DNA from: Mesorhizobium_B sp963522145
GTDB lineage: Bacteria; Pseudomonadota; Alphaproteobacteria; Rhizobiales; Rhizobiaceae
Direction of reading: 5' to 3'
Length of the DNA: 64,000 bases
NCBI GenBank assembly: GCA_963522145.1
Contig: CAUQXI010000007.1
Location: forward strand, 1 to 64,000
Below are positions 36,559 to 43,479 of this stretch, one piece after another; position 1 is the stretch's first letter, and every line of letters begins with the position of its first letter. Below the pieces are notes generated by a model. That model had not been told where the DNA came from. It saw only the letters and a list, made by a program, of their open reading frames with translations, and did no database searches. The translations under genes and the position numbers were made by a program.

Positions 36559-37314
36559 TTATCTCAGGTTCTCGTGGCTGAGCGGCTCGTATTTCGTGAA
36601 GTCCACCAGCGTGCCCGACATCTGGAGATAAGCGACCAGCGCGTCCATCTCGGTCAGGCGGGTCGGATCTCCGTCGAAGTCGCGCGCCTGCATCTTGGGA
36701 TAGCGCTGGGCCAGCCCTTCCGTATCCGCGTCGGGCGTGGCCTGCGCGAGCAGGTCGGCCTTGGCGTTCGTCACCATGTCGTCCGTGTAGGGAACGCCAA
36801 CGATGCGGTTCGTCTTCAGATGCTCGGCGATGTCGTCCGTCTTGAGCTCGTTGCGCGCGAGATGGCCATAGGAGGGCATAATCGACTCGCGGACCACGGA
36901 GCGCGGGTCTTCGAGATGCCGCACGTGCCATTCATCGGAATAGCGGTTGCCGACCCGCGCAAGATCGGGGCCGGTGCGCTTGGAGCCCCATTGGAAGGGG
37001 TGGTCGTACATGGATTCGGCGGCGAGGCTGTAATGGCCGTAGCGCTCCACCTCGTCGCGCATGGGCCGGATCTGCTGCGAATGGCAGACATAGCAGCCCT
37101 CGCGGACATAGACGTTGCGCCCCGCGAGCTCGAGCGGAGAGTAGGGACGAACGCCTTCCACCTTCTCGATCGTGTTGTCGATATAGAAGAGGGGCACGAT
37201 CTCCACGATGCCGCCGATGGTGACGACAAGAAAGGACAGCACCAGGAGAACGGTGACGTTGCGCTCCACCTTGTGGTGGTGGCGGAAGAGGAACTTGGAA
37301 AGCGGATCGAGCAT
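36559..37314 (-). CDS. ccoO: Cbb3 cytochrome oxidase subunit II CcoO (monoheme)
   Basis: The 251-residue protein has an N-terminal membrane anchor (about residues 19-42) and the single heme c site 'EGCYVCHSQQIRPMRDEVERYG', the CcoO signature. The later 'SIMPSYGHL' provides the Met ligand. It passes electrons from CcoP to the catalytic subunit. It lies 18 bp after ccoN. Confidence 0.96.
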   Translation of the reverse strand: MLDPLSKFLFRHHHKVERNVTVLLVLSFLVVTIGGIVEIVPLFYIDNTIEKVEGVRPYSPLELAGRNVYVREGCYVCHSQQIRPMRDEVERYGHYSLAAESMYDHPFQWGSKRTGPDLARVGNRYSDEWHVRHLEDPRSVVRESIMPSYGHLARNELKTDDIAEHLKTNRIVGVPYTDDMVTNAKADLLAQATPDADTEGLAQRYPKMQARDFDGDPTRLTEMDALVAYLQMSGTLVDFTKYEPLSHENLR

Positions 37315-37332
37315 CGGGATTGTCCTGGTTCG

Positions 37333-38952
37333 TCACTCGGCGGGCTGGAGGCCGCCGGGCTGCACGGCGCCCACCGGCACATCCTGGCGTGCTTCGCCGC
37401 GGATCGTCTTCCACACATTGAAGGCCATGAGCAGGCCGCCGGCGAGGTAGAGCACGCCGCCGAGCGCCCGGATCACGTAGAAGGGGAACATCGCCGCCAC
37501 CGACTCCACGAAGGAGTAAACGAGGTAGCCCTCGGCATTGTACTCGCGCCACATCAGGCCCTGCGTGATGCCCGCGACCCACATGGAGGCGGCGTAGAGC
37601 ACGATGCCGATGGTGGCGAGCCAGAAGTGCCAGGACACCAGCCGGAGCGAGTAGAGACCGGAGGTCTGCCACAGGCGCGGCACGAGGAAATAGATCGCCC
37701 CGAAGGTGATCATGCCGTTCCAGCCGAGCGCGCCGGAATGCACGTGGCCGATGGTCCAGTCGGTATAGTGGCTGAGCGAGTTGACCGCCTTGATCGACAT
37801 CATCGGCCCCTCGAAGGTCGACATGCCGTAGAAGGCGACGGCGATGACGAGCATGCGCAGCACCGGGTCCGTCCGCAGCTTGTCCCAGGCGCCCGACAGC
37901 GTCATCAAGCCGTTGATCATGCCGCCCCAGGAAGGCATCCAGAGCATGACGGAGAACACCATGCCAAGCGTCTGCGCCCAGTCGGGCAGCGCGGTATAGT
38001 GGAGATGGTGCGGGCCGGCCCAGATATACATGAAGATCAGGGACCAGAAGTGCACGATGGACAGCCGGTAGGAATAGACCGGGCGGTTCACCTGCTTGGG
38101 AATGAAGTAATACATCATCCCGAGGAAGCCTGCGGTCAGGAAGAAGCCCACCGCGTTATGCCCGTACCACCACTGCACAAGCGCATCCTGTACGCCCGAG
38201 TAAACGGGATAGGACTTCGAGCCGAGGAAGGACACCGGCACGGCGATGTTGTTGACCACGTGCAGCATGGCGATGGTGACGATGAAGGCCAGAAAGAACC
38301 AGTTCGCCACATAGATGTGGGGCTCCTTCCGCTTCACGATCGTGCCGACAAACACCACGAGATAGGCGACCCAGACGATCGTCAGCCAGATGTCGATATA
38401 CCATTCCGGCTCGGCATATTCCTTGGACTGGGTGACGCCCATCAGATAGCCGGTCGCCGCCAGCACGATGAAGAACTGGTAGCCCCAGAACACGAACCAC
38501 GCGGTGTTGCCGCCGAACAGCCTTGCTGCCGTGGTGCGCTGAACGATGTAGAAGGAGGTCGCGATCAGCGCGTTGCCGCCGAAGGCGAAGATCACGGCGG
38601 AGGTATGGAGCGGCCGAAGGCGGCTGAAGTTCAGAACCGGGTCGATGTTGAGGTCGGGAAAGGCGAGCTGGGCTGCGATGACCACGCCCACCAGGAAGCC
38701 CACCACGCCCCAGAACACGGTCGCCACGACGCCGAAGCGCACGGGACCGTCCATGTAGTAGCCGGCATCCGCGCGGTGGAGCACGGCGCGTCCCGTCGGC
38801 TCCATGGTGCGCATGCGCCAGACGGCGAGGCCGAGCGCCACGGCGGATGTGAGCGCCATGTGAAAACCGAACTGCGCGTCATGGGCGAAGCCGGATGCGA
38901 GCGCAAAGGCGAGCGCGATGACAAACAGGATACCCGGCTGAATCAGTTCCAT
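37333..38952 (-). CDS. ccoN: Cbb3 cytochrome oxidase catalytic subunit I CcoN
   Basis: The 539-residue heme-copper oxidase subunit has about 12 membrane helices. His ligands lie in 'RLRPLHTSAVIFAFGGNAL', 'WYGHNAVGFFLTAGFLGMMYY', 'IHFWSLIFMYIWAGPHHLHYTALPDW'-type segments and 'DWTIGHVHSGALGWNG', all characteristic of cbb3 rather than aa3 oxidases. It reduces O2 with high affinity. I prefer the ATG at 38952 because GGAG lies about 10 bases upstream; an ATG at 39003 adds 17 residues without a ribosome site. A perfect FNR box lies 93 bp upstream. Confidence 0.96.
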   Translation of the reverse strand: MELIQPGILFVIALAFALASGFAHDAQFGFHMALTSAVALGLAVWRMRTMEPTGRAVLHRADAGYYMDGPVRFGVVATVFWGVVGFLVGVVIAAQLAFPDLNIDPVLNFSRLRPLHTSAVIFAFGGNALIATSFYIVQRTTAARLFGGNTAWFVFWGYQFFIVLAATGYLMGVTQSKEYAEPEWYIDIWLTIVWVAYLVVFVGTIVKRKEPHIYVANWFFLAFIVTIAMLHVVNNIAVPVSFLGSKSYPVYSGVQDALVQWWYGHNAVGFFLTAGFLGMMYYFIPKQVNRPVYSYRLSIVHFWSLIFMYIWAGPHHLHYTALPDWAQTLGMVFSVMLWMPSWGGMINGLMTLSGAWDKLRTDPVLRMLVIAVAFYGMSTFEGPMMSIKAVNSLSHYTDWTIGHVHSGALGWNGMITFGAIYFLVPRLWQTSGLYSLRLVSWHFWLATIGIVLYAASMWVAGITQGLMWREYNAEGYLVYSFVESVAAMFPFYVIRALGGVLYLAGGLLMAFNVWKTIRGEARQDVPVGAVQPGGLQPAE

Positions 38953-39045
38953 GGGCAGTTTCTCCGGCGGCAGGCGAACAGGCGCGAAAAACAGCTCGCG
39001 CATGTGATCGTCAGCGACGCTTAGCGGGGGGACGAAAACCGCGCC

Positions 39046-39059
39046 TTGACGTGGATCAA
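39046..39059. promoter_or_regulatory. FNR/FixK box upstream of ccoNOQP
   Basis: TTGACGTGGATCAA matches TTGA-N6-TCAA. It is 93 bp upstream of the ccoN start, in the gap after the second FNR gene. A transcription start about 41 bp downstream of the box centre would leave a leader of about 60 nt. Confidence 0.82.
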
Positions 39060-39083
39060 AGGCAGGGCGGCAAAATCGGCGCT

Positions 39084-39848
39084 TCAGACGCCGGTTGCGG
39101 CCCGCAGGCGCTTGGGGTCGCGGACCACGACGCGGCGTGCGTCGGGCAGCGCGATGAGGTTGTCGCGCTTGAGGGCGGCAAGCTGCCGGCTCACCGTTTC
39201 AAAGGTCAGGCCAAGAAAGTCCGCGATCTCGGCGCGCGTAAGCGGCAGTTCGATCACATCGGCTGGGGAAAGATCCCCCTCCGCGTCTTCCGCACCGTGC
39301 TTCGACAGCCGCTCGGCGACCAGAAGGAGAAAGCTCGTCACCTTCTCGCGTGCCGTCTTGCGGCCGAGCGTGAGCAGCAGGTCCTGCGCCTCGTCAAGTT
39401 CAGCGAGCGCCTGCAGGTAGAGTCCGTGCTCCAGCGAGTGATTCTGCCGGATGATCGCCTCAAAGGCAGGGCGCGAGAACGAGCACAGGTCGAGTTCCGT
39501 TACGGCGCGCACGGAAATATGCGTTTCCTTTGGCGAGTCATCGGCAAAGGGCCGGCCGAGAAAGTCCTGCGCGCCCTTCAGCGCAACGATCTGCTGGCGT
39601 CCGTCAGCCATCAGCTTCGACAGCTTGGCCACGCCCGAAAGCAGGATCGCGCAGCCGTCCGCGTCGTCCCAGCCGGACATGATCTCGGCTCCAGCGGGAA
39701 CGCGGCGGCGACTGGCGCCGGCGGCGAGCTGGCGCAGCTGCTCAGGCGTCAGCGTTCCGCAAAGCCCGTGTTCCCACGCGAGGCATGAGCGGCAGTGGCG
39801 CGGCAGCCCGGCAACCTCCGCGCCCGCCTGCGTTCTGAAGGCAAACAT
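39084..39848 (-). CDS. fnrL: FNR-type oxygen-sensing transcription regulator (second copy)
   Basis: This 254-residue Crp/Fnr regulator has cluster ligands C19, C22 and C30 (C-x2-C-x7-C) and C122 in 'DLCSFSR', a beta-roll domain, and an HTH with 'FETVSRQLAALKRD'. All four Cys are present, so it should sense O2 itself, unlike Cys-less FixK. It resembles but clearly differs from the copy at 28406. It lies just upstream of ccoNOQP on the same strand and follows a small membrane-protein gene by 32 bp, with an FNR box before that gene. The symbol is approximate. Confidence 0.9.
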   Translation of the reverse strand: MFAFRTQAGAEVAGLPRHCRSCLAWEHGLCGTLTPEQLRQLAAGASRRRVPAGAEIMSGWDDADGCAILLSGVAKLSKLMADGRQQIVALKGAQDFLGRPFADDSPKETHISVRAVTELDLCSFSRPAFEAIIRQNHSLEHGLYLQALAELDEAQDLLLTLGRKTAREKVTSFLLLVAERLSKHGAEDAEGDLSPADVIELPLTRAEIADFLGLTFETVSRQLAALKRDNLIALPDARRVVVRDPKRLRAATGV

Positions 39849-39880
39849 TCCATTCGTCCTGTTTTCAATGGTCCCCGCGT

Positions 39881-40105
39881 TCAACCATCCCTGCGGTCGC
39901 GCCAGTAGCGCGCCCTCAGTCGCGGCGCGATCATGCGGGCGATCGGCACGGCAAGCACGAAGCTCGCCACCACGATGATCGGGATCAGGATCTTCCACTG
40001 CTCCTGAAGCGAGGGAATGGACAGCACCGTGATGGTGCCGACGCCAAAGAGAACCGCGTTGACCATTCCGTAGATGACGAGGCTGATGCCGGATTGGGTT
40101 TTCAC
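39881..40105 (-). CDS. Small two-helix membrane protein upstream of fnrL
   Basis: The 74-residue protein has two hydrophobic helices (about residues 8-30 and 38-58) and a basic tail 'APRLRARYWRDRRDG'. I do not recognise a named family. It is the first gene of a two-gene unit with the second FNR regulator and has a perfect FNR box 71 bp upstream, so it is expected to be induced at low oxygen. Its function is unknown. Confidence 0.78.
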   Translation of the reverse strand: MKTQSGISLVIYGMVNAVLFGVGTITVLSIPSLQEQWKILIPIIVVASFVLAVPIARMIAPRLRARYWRDRRDG

Positions 40106-40176
40106 GCGGGCGGCTCCTTTGGCGTTGAACGGTCCTGAGGCAAGACAAACGCTATGTCCCGGCGCTTCTTCCCGCT

Positions 40177-40190
40177 TTGATCTGCATCAA
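40177..40190. promoter_or_regulatory. FNR/FixK box upstream of the small membrane protein and fnrL
   Basis: TTGATCTGCATCAA is a perfect TTGAT-N4-ATCAA site, 71 bp upstream of the 74-residue gene and 135 bp upstream of the divergent diguanylate cyclase gene. Confidence 0.82.
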
Positions 40191-40325
40191 GCAGCATGTC
40201 GAGGAACAAGCATTCCTTAACTCTGGCTGAAGCTTTTCCTGCCTTTCGCGAGCCTTAAGCACTTCAATATCTTCCCGCTCCTATCTTGAGTTCTTCAGGC
40301 ATCAGCCGGAGGGGTGGGGCATCTC

Positions 40326-41093
40326 ATGAAGATCGACTTTTCCCCTTATGGCTGGGGCAGGGTGATTGCGGCAACGGTCGGCGGCATCGTGCTCTGCGTG
40401 AGCGCTGCCCTTTTCGTGGACTCGTTCAACTTCGCGACGCTGACGCCTGAGGAATTCCAGCGCGCGATCCTGGTGGACACGCTCCTGCCTACCTTTCTTG
40501 CCGGCCCGCTGATGTTTCTTCTGATGTGGAAGGTGCGCGCGCTGTCGCTCGCGCATCGGGAACTCAGCATCATCGCCTCGACCGACAGCCTGACGGCGGT
40601 TCTCAACCGCGGCGCCTTCACCATGCTAGTGGAAGCCTATCTCGCGCAGACGCGAGAAAAGAGCTGGACGCCGCATGGCGCGCTGCTGGTGATCGATGCC
40701 GACCACTTCAAGCGCATCAACGATCAGTTCGGCCATGAGGAAGGAGATCAGGCACTCAGGCTGATCGCGCGGACTATCAAGGAAAACCTTCGCTCTCCCG
40801 ACATCGTCGGGCGCATCGGCGGCGAGGAGTTCAGCGTCTTTCTCGCGGAAGCCACGCCGCAAACGGCCATCGCCATCGCCGATCGCATCAGGCTCGGCAT
40901 CAGTTCGAGCAGCTTCAGCCCGAAAGGGCGGCCCTGGGGCCTGTCGGTCAGCATCGGCGGCGTGACCTTCAGCCGGCGAACCTCCTATGACGAGCTGTTC
41001 TCGCTGGCCGATCAGCGGCTCTACGGTGCCAAGTCGAGCGGCCGCAACCAGATCGACCTCGGGCGACTGCCGGAAGCGATCATGGCGGCGTAG
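40326..41093 (+). CDS. Membrane diguanylate cyclase (GGDEF)
   Basis: The 255-residue protein has two N-terminal membrane helices (about residues 10-30 and 53-70) separated by a short loop, then a GGDEF domain with the active-site motif GGEEF. The inhibitory-site motif RSPD (RxxD) lies five residues before it, and 'DADHFKRINDQFGHEEGDQ' is upstream. It should make c-di-GMP with product inhibition intact. The ATG has GGAGGGG upstream; a GTG at 40314 is less likely. It is divergent from the small membrane protein and fnrL, with an FNR box in between, which hints at oxygen-linked c-di-GMP control. Confidence 0.9.
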   Translation: MKIDFSPYGWGRVIAATVGGIVLCVSAALFVDSFNFATLTPEEFQRAILVDTLLPTFLAGPLMFLLMWKVRALSLAHRELSIIASTDSLTAVLNRGAFTMLVEAYLAQTREKSWTPHGALLVIDADHFKRINDQFGHEEGDQALRLIARTIKENLRSPDIVGRIGGEEFSVFLAEATPQTAIAIADRIRLGISSSSFSPKGRPWGLSVSIGGVTFSRRTSYDELFSLADQRLYGAKSSGRNQIDLGRLPEAIMAA

Positions 41094-41116
41094 CCGCGCG
41101 TCCTCCCTCTCCGCCG

Positions 41117-42283
41117 TTACGCCGGCCGAACCGAAAGCGCTTCCGTGGCGATGACCTGCTCTTCGTCCGTGGGCAGCACCAGGACGGCGACACGGCTGCT
41201 CGGCGCGCTGATCGTGGGCGCATTGTCGCGGTTGGCGGTCTCGTCCAGCACGACGCCGAGCCATGCGAGCCGTTCGCAGACGGCGCTTCGGATCGCCGGC
41301 TGATGCTCGCCGATGCCTGCCGTGAAGACCAGCGTGTCGAGCCCGCCCAGCGTTGTTCCCAGCCGCGCGATCTCGCCTGCGATCCGGAAGGTGGACAGCG
41401 CGAGCGCTTCCATTGCCTCCGGCTGCTCGCTTTGAAGCAGCACGCGGCTGTCGGCGCTGATGCCCGACACGCCGAGCAGACCGGAGCGATGGTAAAGCAG
41501 CTCCTCCATCTCAGCCTGGTCGTGCCTGCCCATGAGATGCAGCATCACGCCGGGATCAAGCGCGCCGCAGCGGGTCGCCATCGGGATGCCGTCGAGTGTC
41601 GAGAACCCCATGCTGGTGTCGCGGCTCACCCCGCGATCGAGCGCGCACAGGCTGGCGCCGCTGCCGAGATGCGCGACCACCGCCTTGCCGCCTTCCGTGT
41701 CCGGCATCCGGCGCGCCAGTTCGCCGGCGATGAAGCGGTAGGACAGCCCGTGGAAACCGTAGCGCTTGATCCCCTCCTCATGCAGCGCGCGCGGCAGCGC
41801 GAAGCGGCGCACGACCTCGTCCTGCGTTCGGTGGAAGGCTGTGTCGAAGGATGCCGATTGCGGCAGATCGGGATGGCGGCTTTGCACCGCGCGGATCAGG
41901 CGGAGGCTCTGGGGCTGGTGAAGCGGCGCGAGCGTGGTCAGGGCCTCGAGCGCCTCGATGACCTCGCCCGTGACAAGCGCGGGACCGTCGAAGCGGTCGC
42001 CGCCATGAACCACCCGATGGCCGATCATCACGATCCGCATCGTTGCGAAACGCTCGACCAAGGCACGGAGCATCACGTCCACGACCGCATGAAGATCATC
42101 CGCCGCTGCTCCTGAAAGGTCGAGCGAGGCATGTCCCGCTCCGTCCTCTATCTCGAAGGAGAGCGGGCTTTTCCTCAGGTCGATCAGGCTTTTCGCCAGC
42201 CGCTCCGGACCGTCAACGGCGAACAAGCCGATCTTGATCGTCGAGGAGCCGGCATTGACCGTGACGAGAACATCGCGTGTCAT
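41117..42283 (-). CDS. ackA: Acetate kinase AckA
   Basis: The 388-residue ASKHA kinase begins 'MTRDVLVTVNAGSSTIKIGLF' and has 'GHRVVHGGDRF', 'SFDTAFHRT', 'RYGFHGLSYRFIAGEL', 'AHLGSGASLCAL' and 'VFTAGIGEHQPAIR'. It makes ATP and acetate from acetyl phosphate. It is coupled to the phosphotransacetylase gene (ATGA overlap) and faces away from xfp, which makes the acetyl phosphate. Confidence 0.95.
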   Translation of the reverse strand: MTRDVLVTVNAGSSTIKIGLFAVDGPERLAKSLIDLRKSPLSFEIEDGAGHASLDLSGAAADDLHAVVDVMLRALVERFATMRIVMIGHRVVHGGDRFDGPALVTGEVIEALEALTTLAPLHQPQSLRLIRAVQSRHPDLPQSASFDTAFHRTQDEVVRRFALPRALHEEGIKRYGFHGLSYRFIAGELARRMPDTEGGKAVVAHLGSGASLCALDRGVSRDTSMGFSTLDGIPMATRCGALDPGVMLHLMGRHDQAEMEELLYHRSGLLGVSGISADSRVLLQSEQPEAMEALALSTFRIAGEIARLGTTLGGLDTLVFTAGIGEHQPAIRSAVCERLAWLGVVLDETANRDNAPTISAPSSRVAVLVLPTDEEQVIATEALSVRPA

Positions 42284-43209
42284 GGCCGGGCGCCTTTCGG
42301 GGCTTGCGTCGAGGCGACGATCTTGGCGAGCGCGGCCGAAGCCATGCGCGCGGAAAGCGGATCGGAGCGGCTCGTCAGCACGATCGGCACCCGCGCGCCG
42401 AGCACGAGGCCGGCGGCCGTCGCACCCGCGAAATAGATCAGCTGCTTGGCCAGCATGTTGCCTGCCTCCAGGTCGGGCACGAGCAGGATGTCGGCCTTGC
42501 CGGCGACGGGCGAGCGAATCCCCTTGGTGCGGGCGGCTTCCGGGCTGATGGCGTTGTCGAAGGCGAGCGGCCCGTCCACCAGGGCGCCGGTGATCTGCCC
42601 GCGCGCGGCCATCACGGTAAGTGCGGCCGCATCCAGCGTGACGGGCATTTTCGGGTTCACCGTCTCGACCGCCGCCAGCACCGCGACCAGCGGCTCCGTC
42701 CAGCCCAGCCGGAGAAGAAGGTCCACCGCGTTCTGGCAGATGTCGCGCTTCTGCTCGAGGCTCGGCAGGATGTTGATCGCCGCGTCCGTGATGAGGATCG
42801 GCTTGGAATAAGCAGGCACGTCCATCGCGTAGACATGGCTGATCCGCCGTTCCGTGCGCAGGCCGGAGCCGGCCGCAACCACGGCACAAAGCAGTTCGTC
42901 CGTGTGGAGGCTGCCTTTCACGAGCACGGAGACCTTCGCGGCAACGGCCAGTTCCACCGCTAGCGCTGCCGCAGCATGGCTGTGCTCCGCCGGTGCGATC
43001 GCCATCCCCGCAAGCGACGCGCCGGCCTGTTCGGCTGCCGCGCGGATCTTGTTTTCGGGACCGACAAGAACCGGATCGAGCAGCCCCTCGTCTCGCGCCT
43101 CGACGGCAGCGAGGATCGCCTCGGGCGAGCAGGGATGCACGATCGCCGCGCGCAGCACGGGGCGGCTTTTCGCCTCCTCGATGAACCTTTGGTAGCGAAC
43201 ACTCGTCAT
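42280..43209 (-). CDS. pta: Phosphate acetyl/butyryltransferase
   Basis: The 309-residue protein belongs to the Pta/Ptb family (short form without the N-terminal regulatory domain). It starts 'MTSVRYQRFIEEAKSRPVLRAAIVHPCSPEAILAAVEA' in outline, and has 'ISHVYAMDVPAYSKPILITDAAINI' and 'LVPDLEAGNMLAKQL', which hold substrate-binding residues. It interconverts acetyl-CoA (or another short acyl-CoA) and the acyl phosphate. In this setting it can move acetyl phosphate from phosphoketolase into acetyl-CoA. It overlaps ackA by 4 nt. Confidence 0.9.
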   Translation of the reverse strand: MTSVRYQRFIEEAKSRPVLRAAIVHPCSPEAILAAVEARDEGLLDPVLVGPENKIRAAAEQAGASLAGMAIAPAEHSHAAAALAVELAVAAKVSVLVKGSLHTDELLCAVVAAGSGLRTERRISHVYAMDVPAYSKPILITDAAINILPSLEQKRDICQNAVDLLLRLGWTEPLVAVLAAVETVNPKMPVTLDAAALTVMAARGQITGALVDGPLAFDNAISPEAARTKGIRSPVAGKADILLVPDLEAGNMLAKQLIYFAGATAAGLVLGARVPIVLTSRSDPLSARMASAALAKIVASTQAPKGARP

Positions 43210-43479
43210 GGCGTGATGGTCTCGATGGAATGCTGGGGGCGGGCAAACAGGATCGCCGCTTTTCACACAGGTGTCGCCTTCCCATGGCAGGCTGATGACG
43301 TTCTGCGCCCCGCTTCGTCGAGGACTCGACCTCCTGACTGCAGCTAAATTTTTCCGAAAGCTGATCGCCTGCCGGCGTGCCTCCGTCAACAATCCCCTTC
43401 GACGATCATTGACTCAGGCTGATCGAGAGGGGAATCGAGGCGCGAGCCTCCTCCGGTGCAATCATGAAAGGATGAAGCG

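Noticed and set aside
42284..43285. Extension of the ackA frame to 722 codons, suggesting a Pta-AckA fusion
   Set aside because: The extra part is pta read in another frame; pta has its own frame, and ackA starts at an ATG overlapping the pta stop.
43210..43479. Possible FNR box or -35 element (TTGACTCAGG) between pta and xfp
   Set aside because: The second half-site is missing and no matching -10 element is convincing, so I did not call a site.
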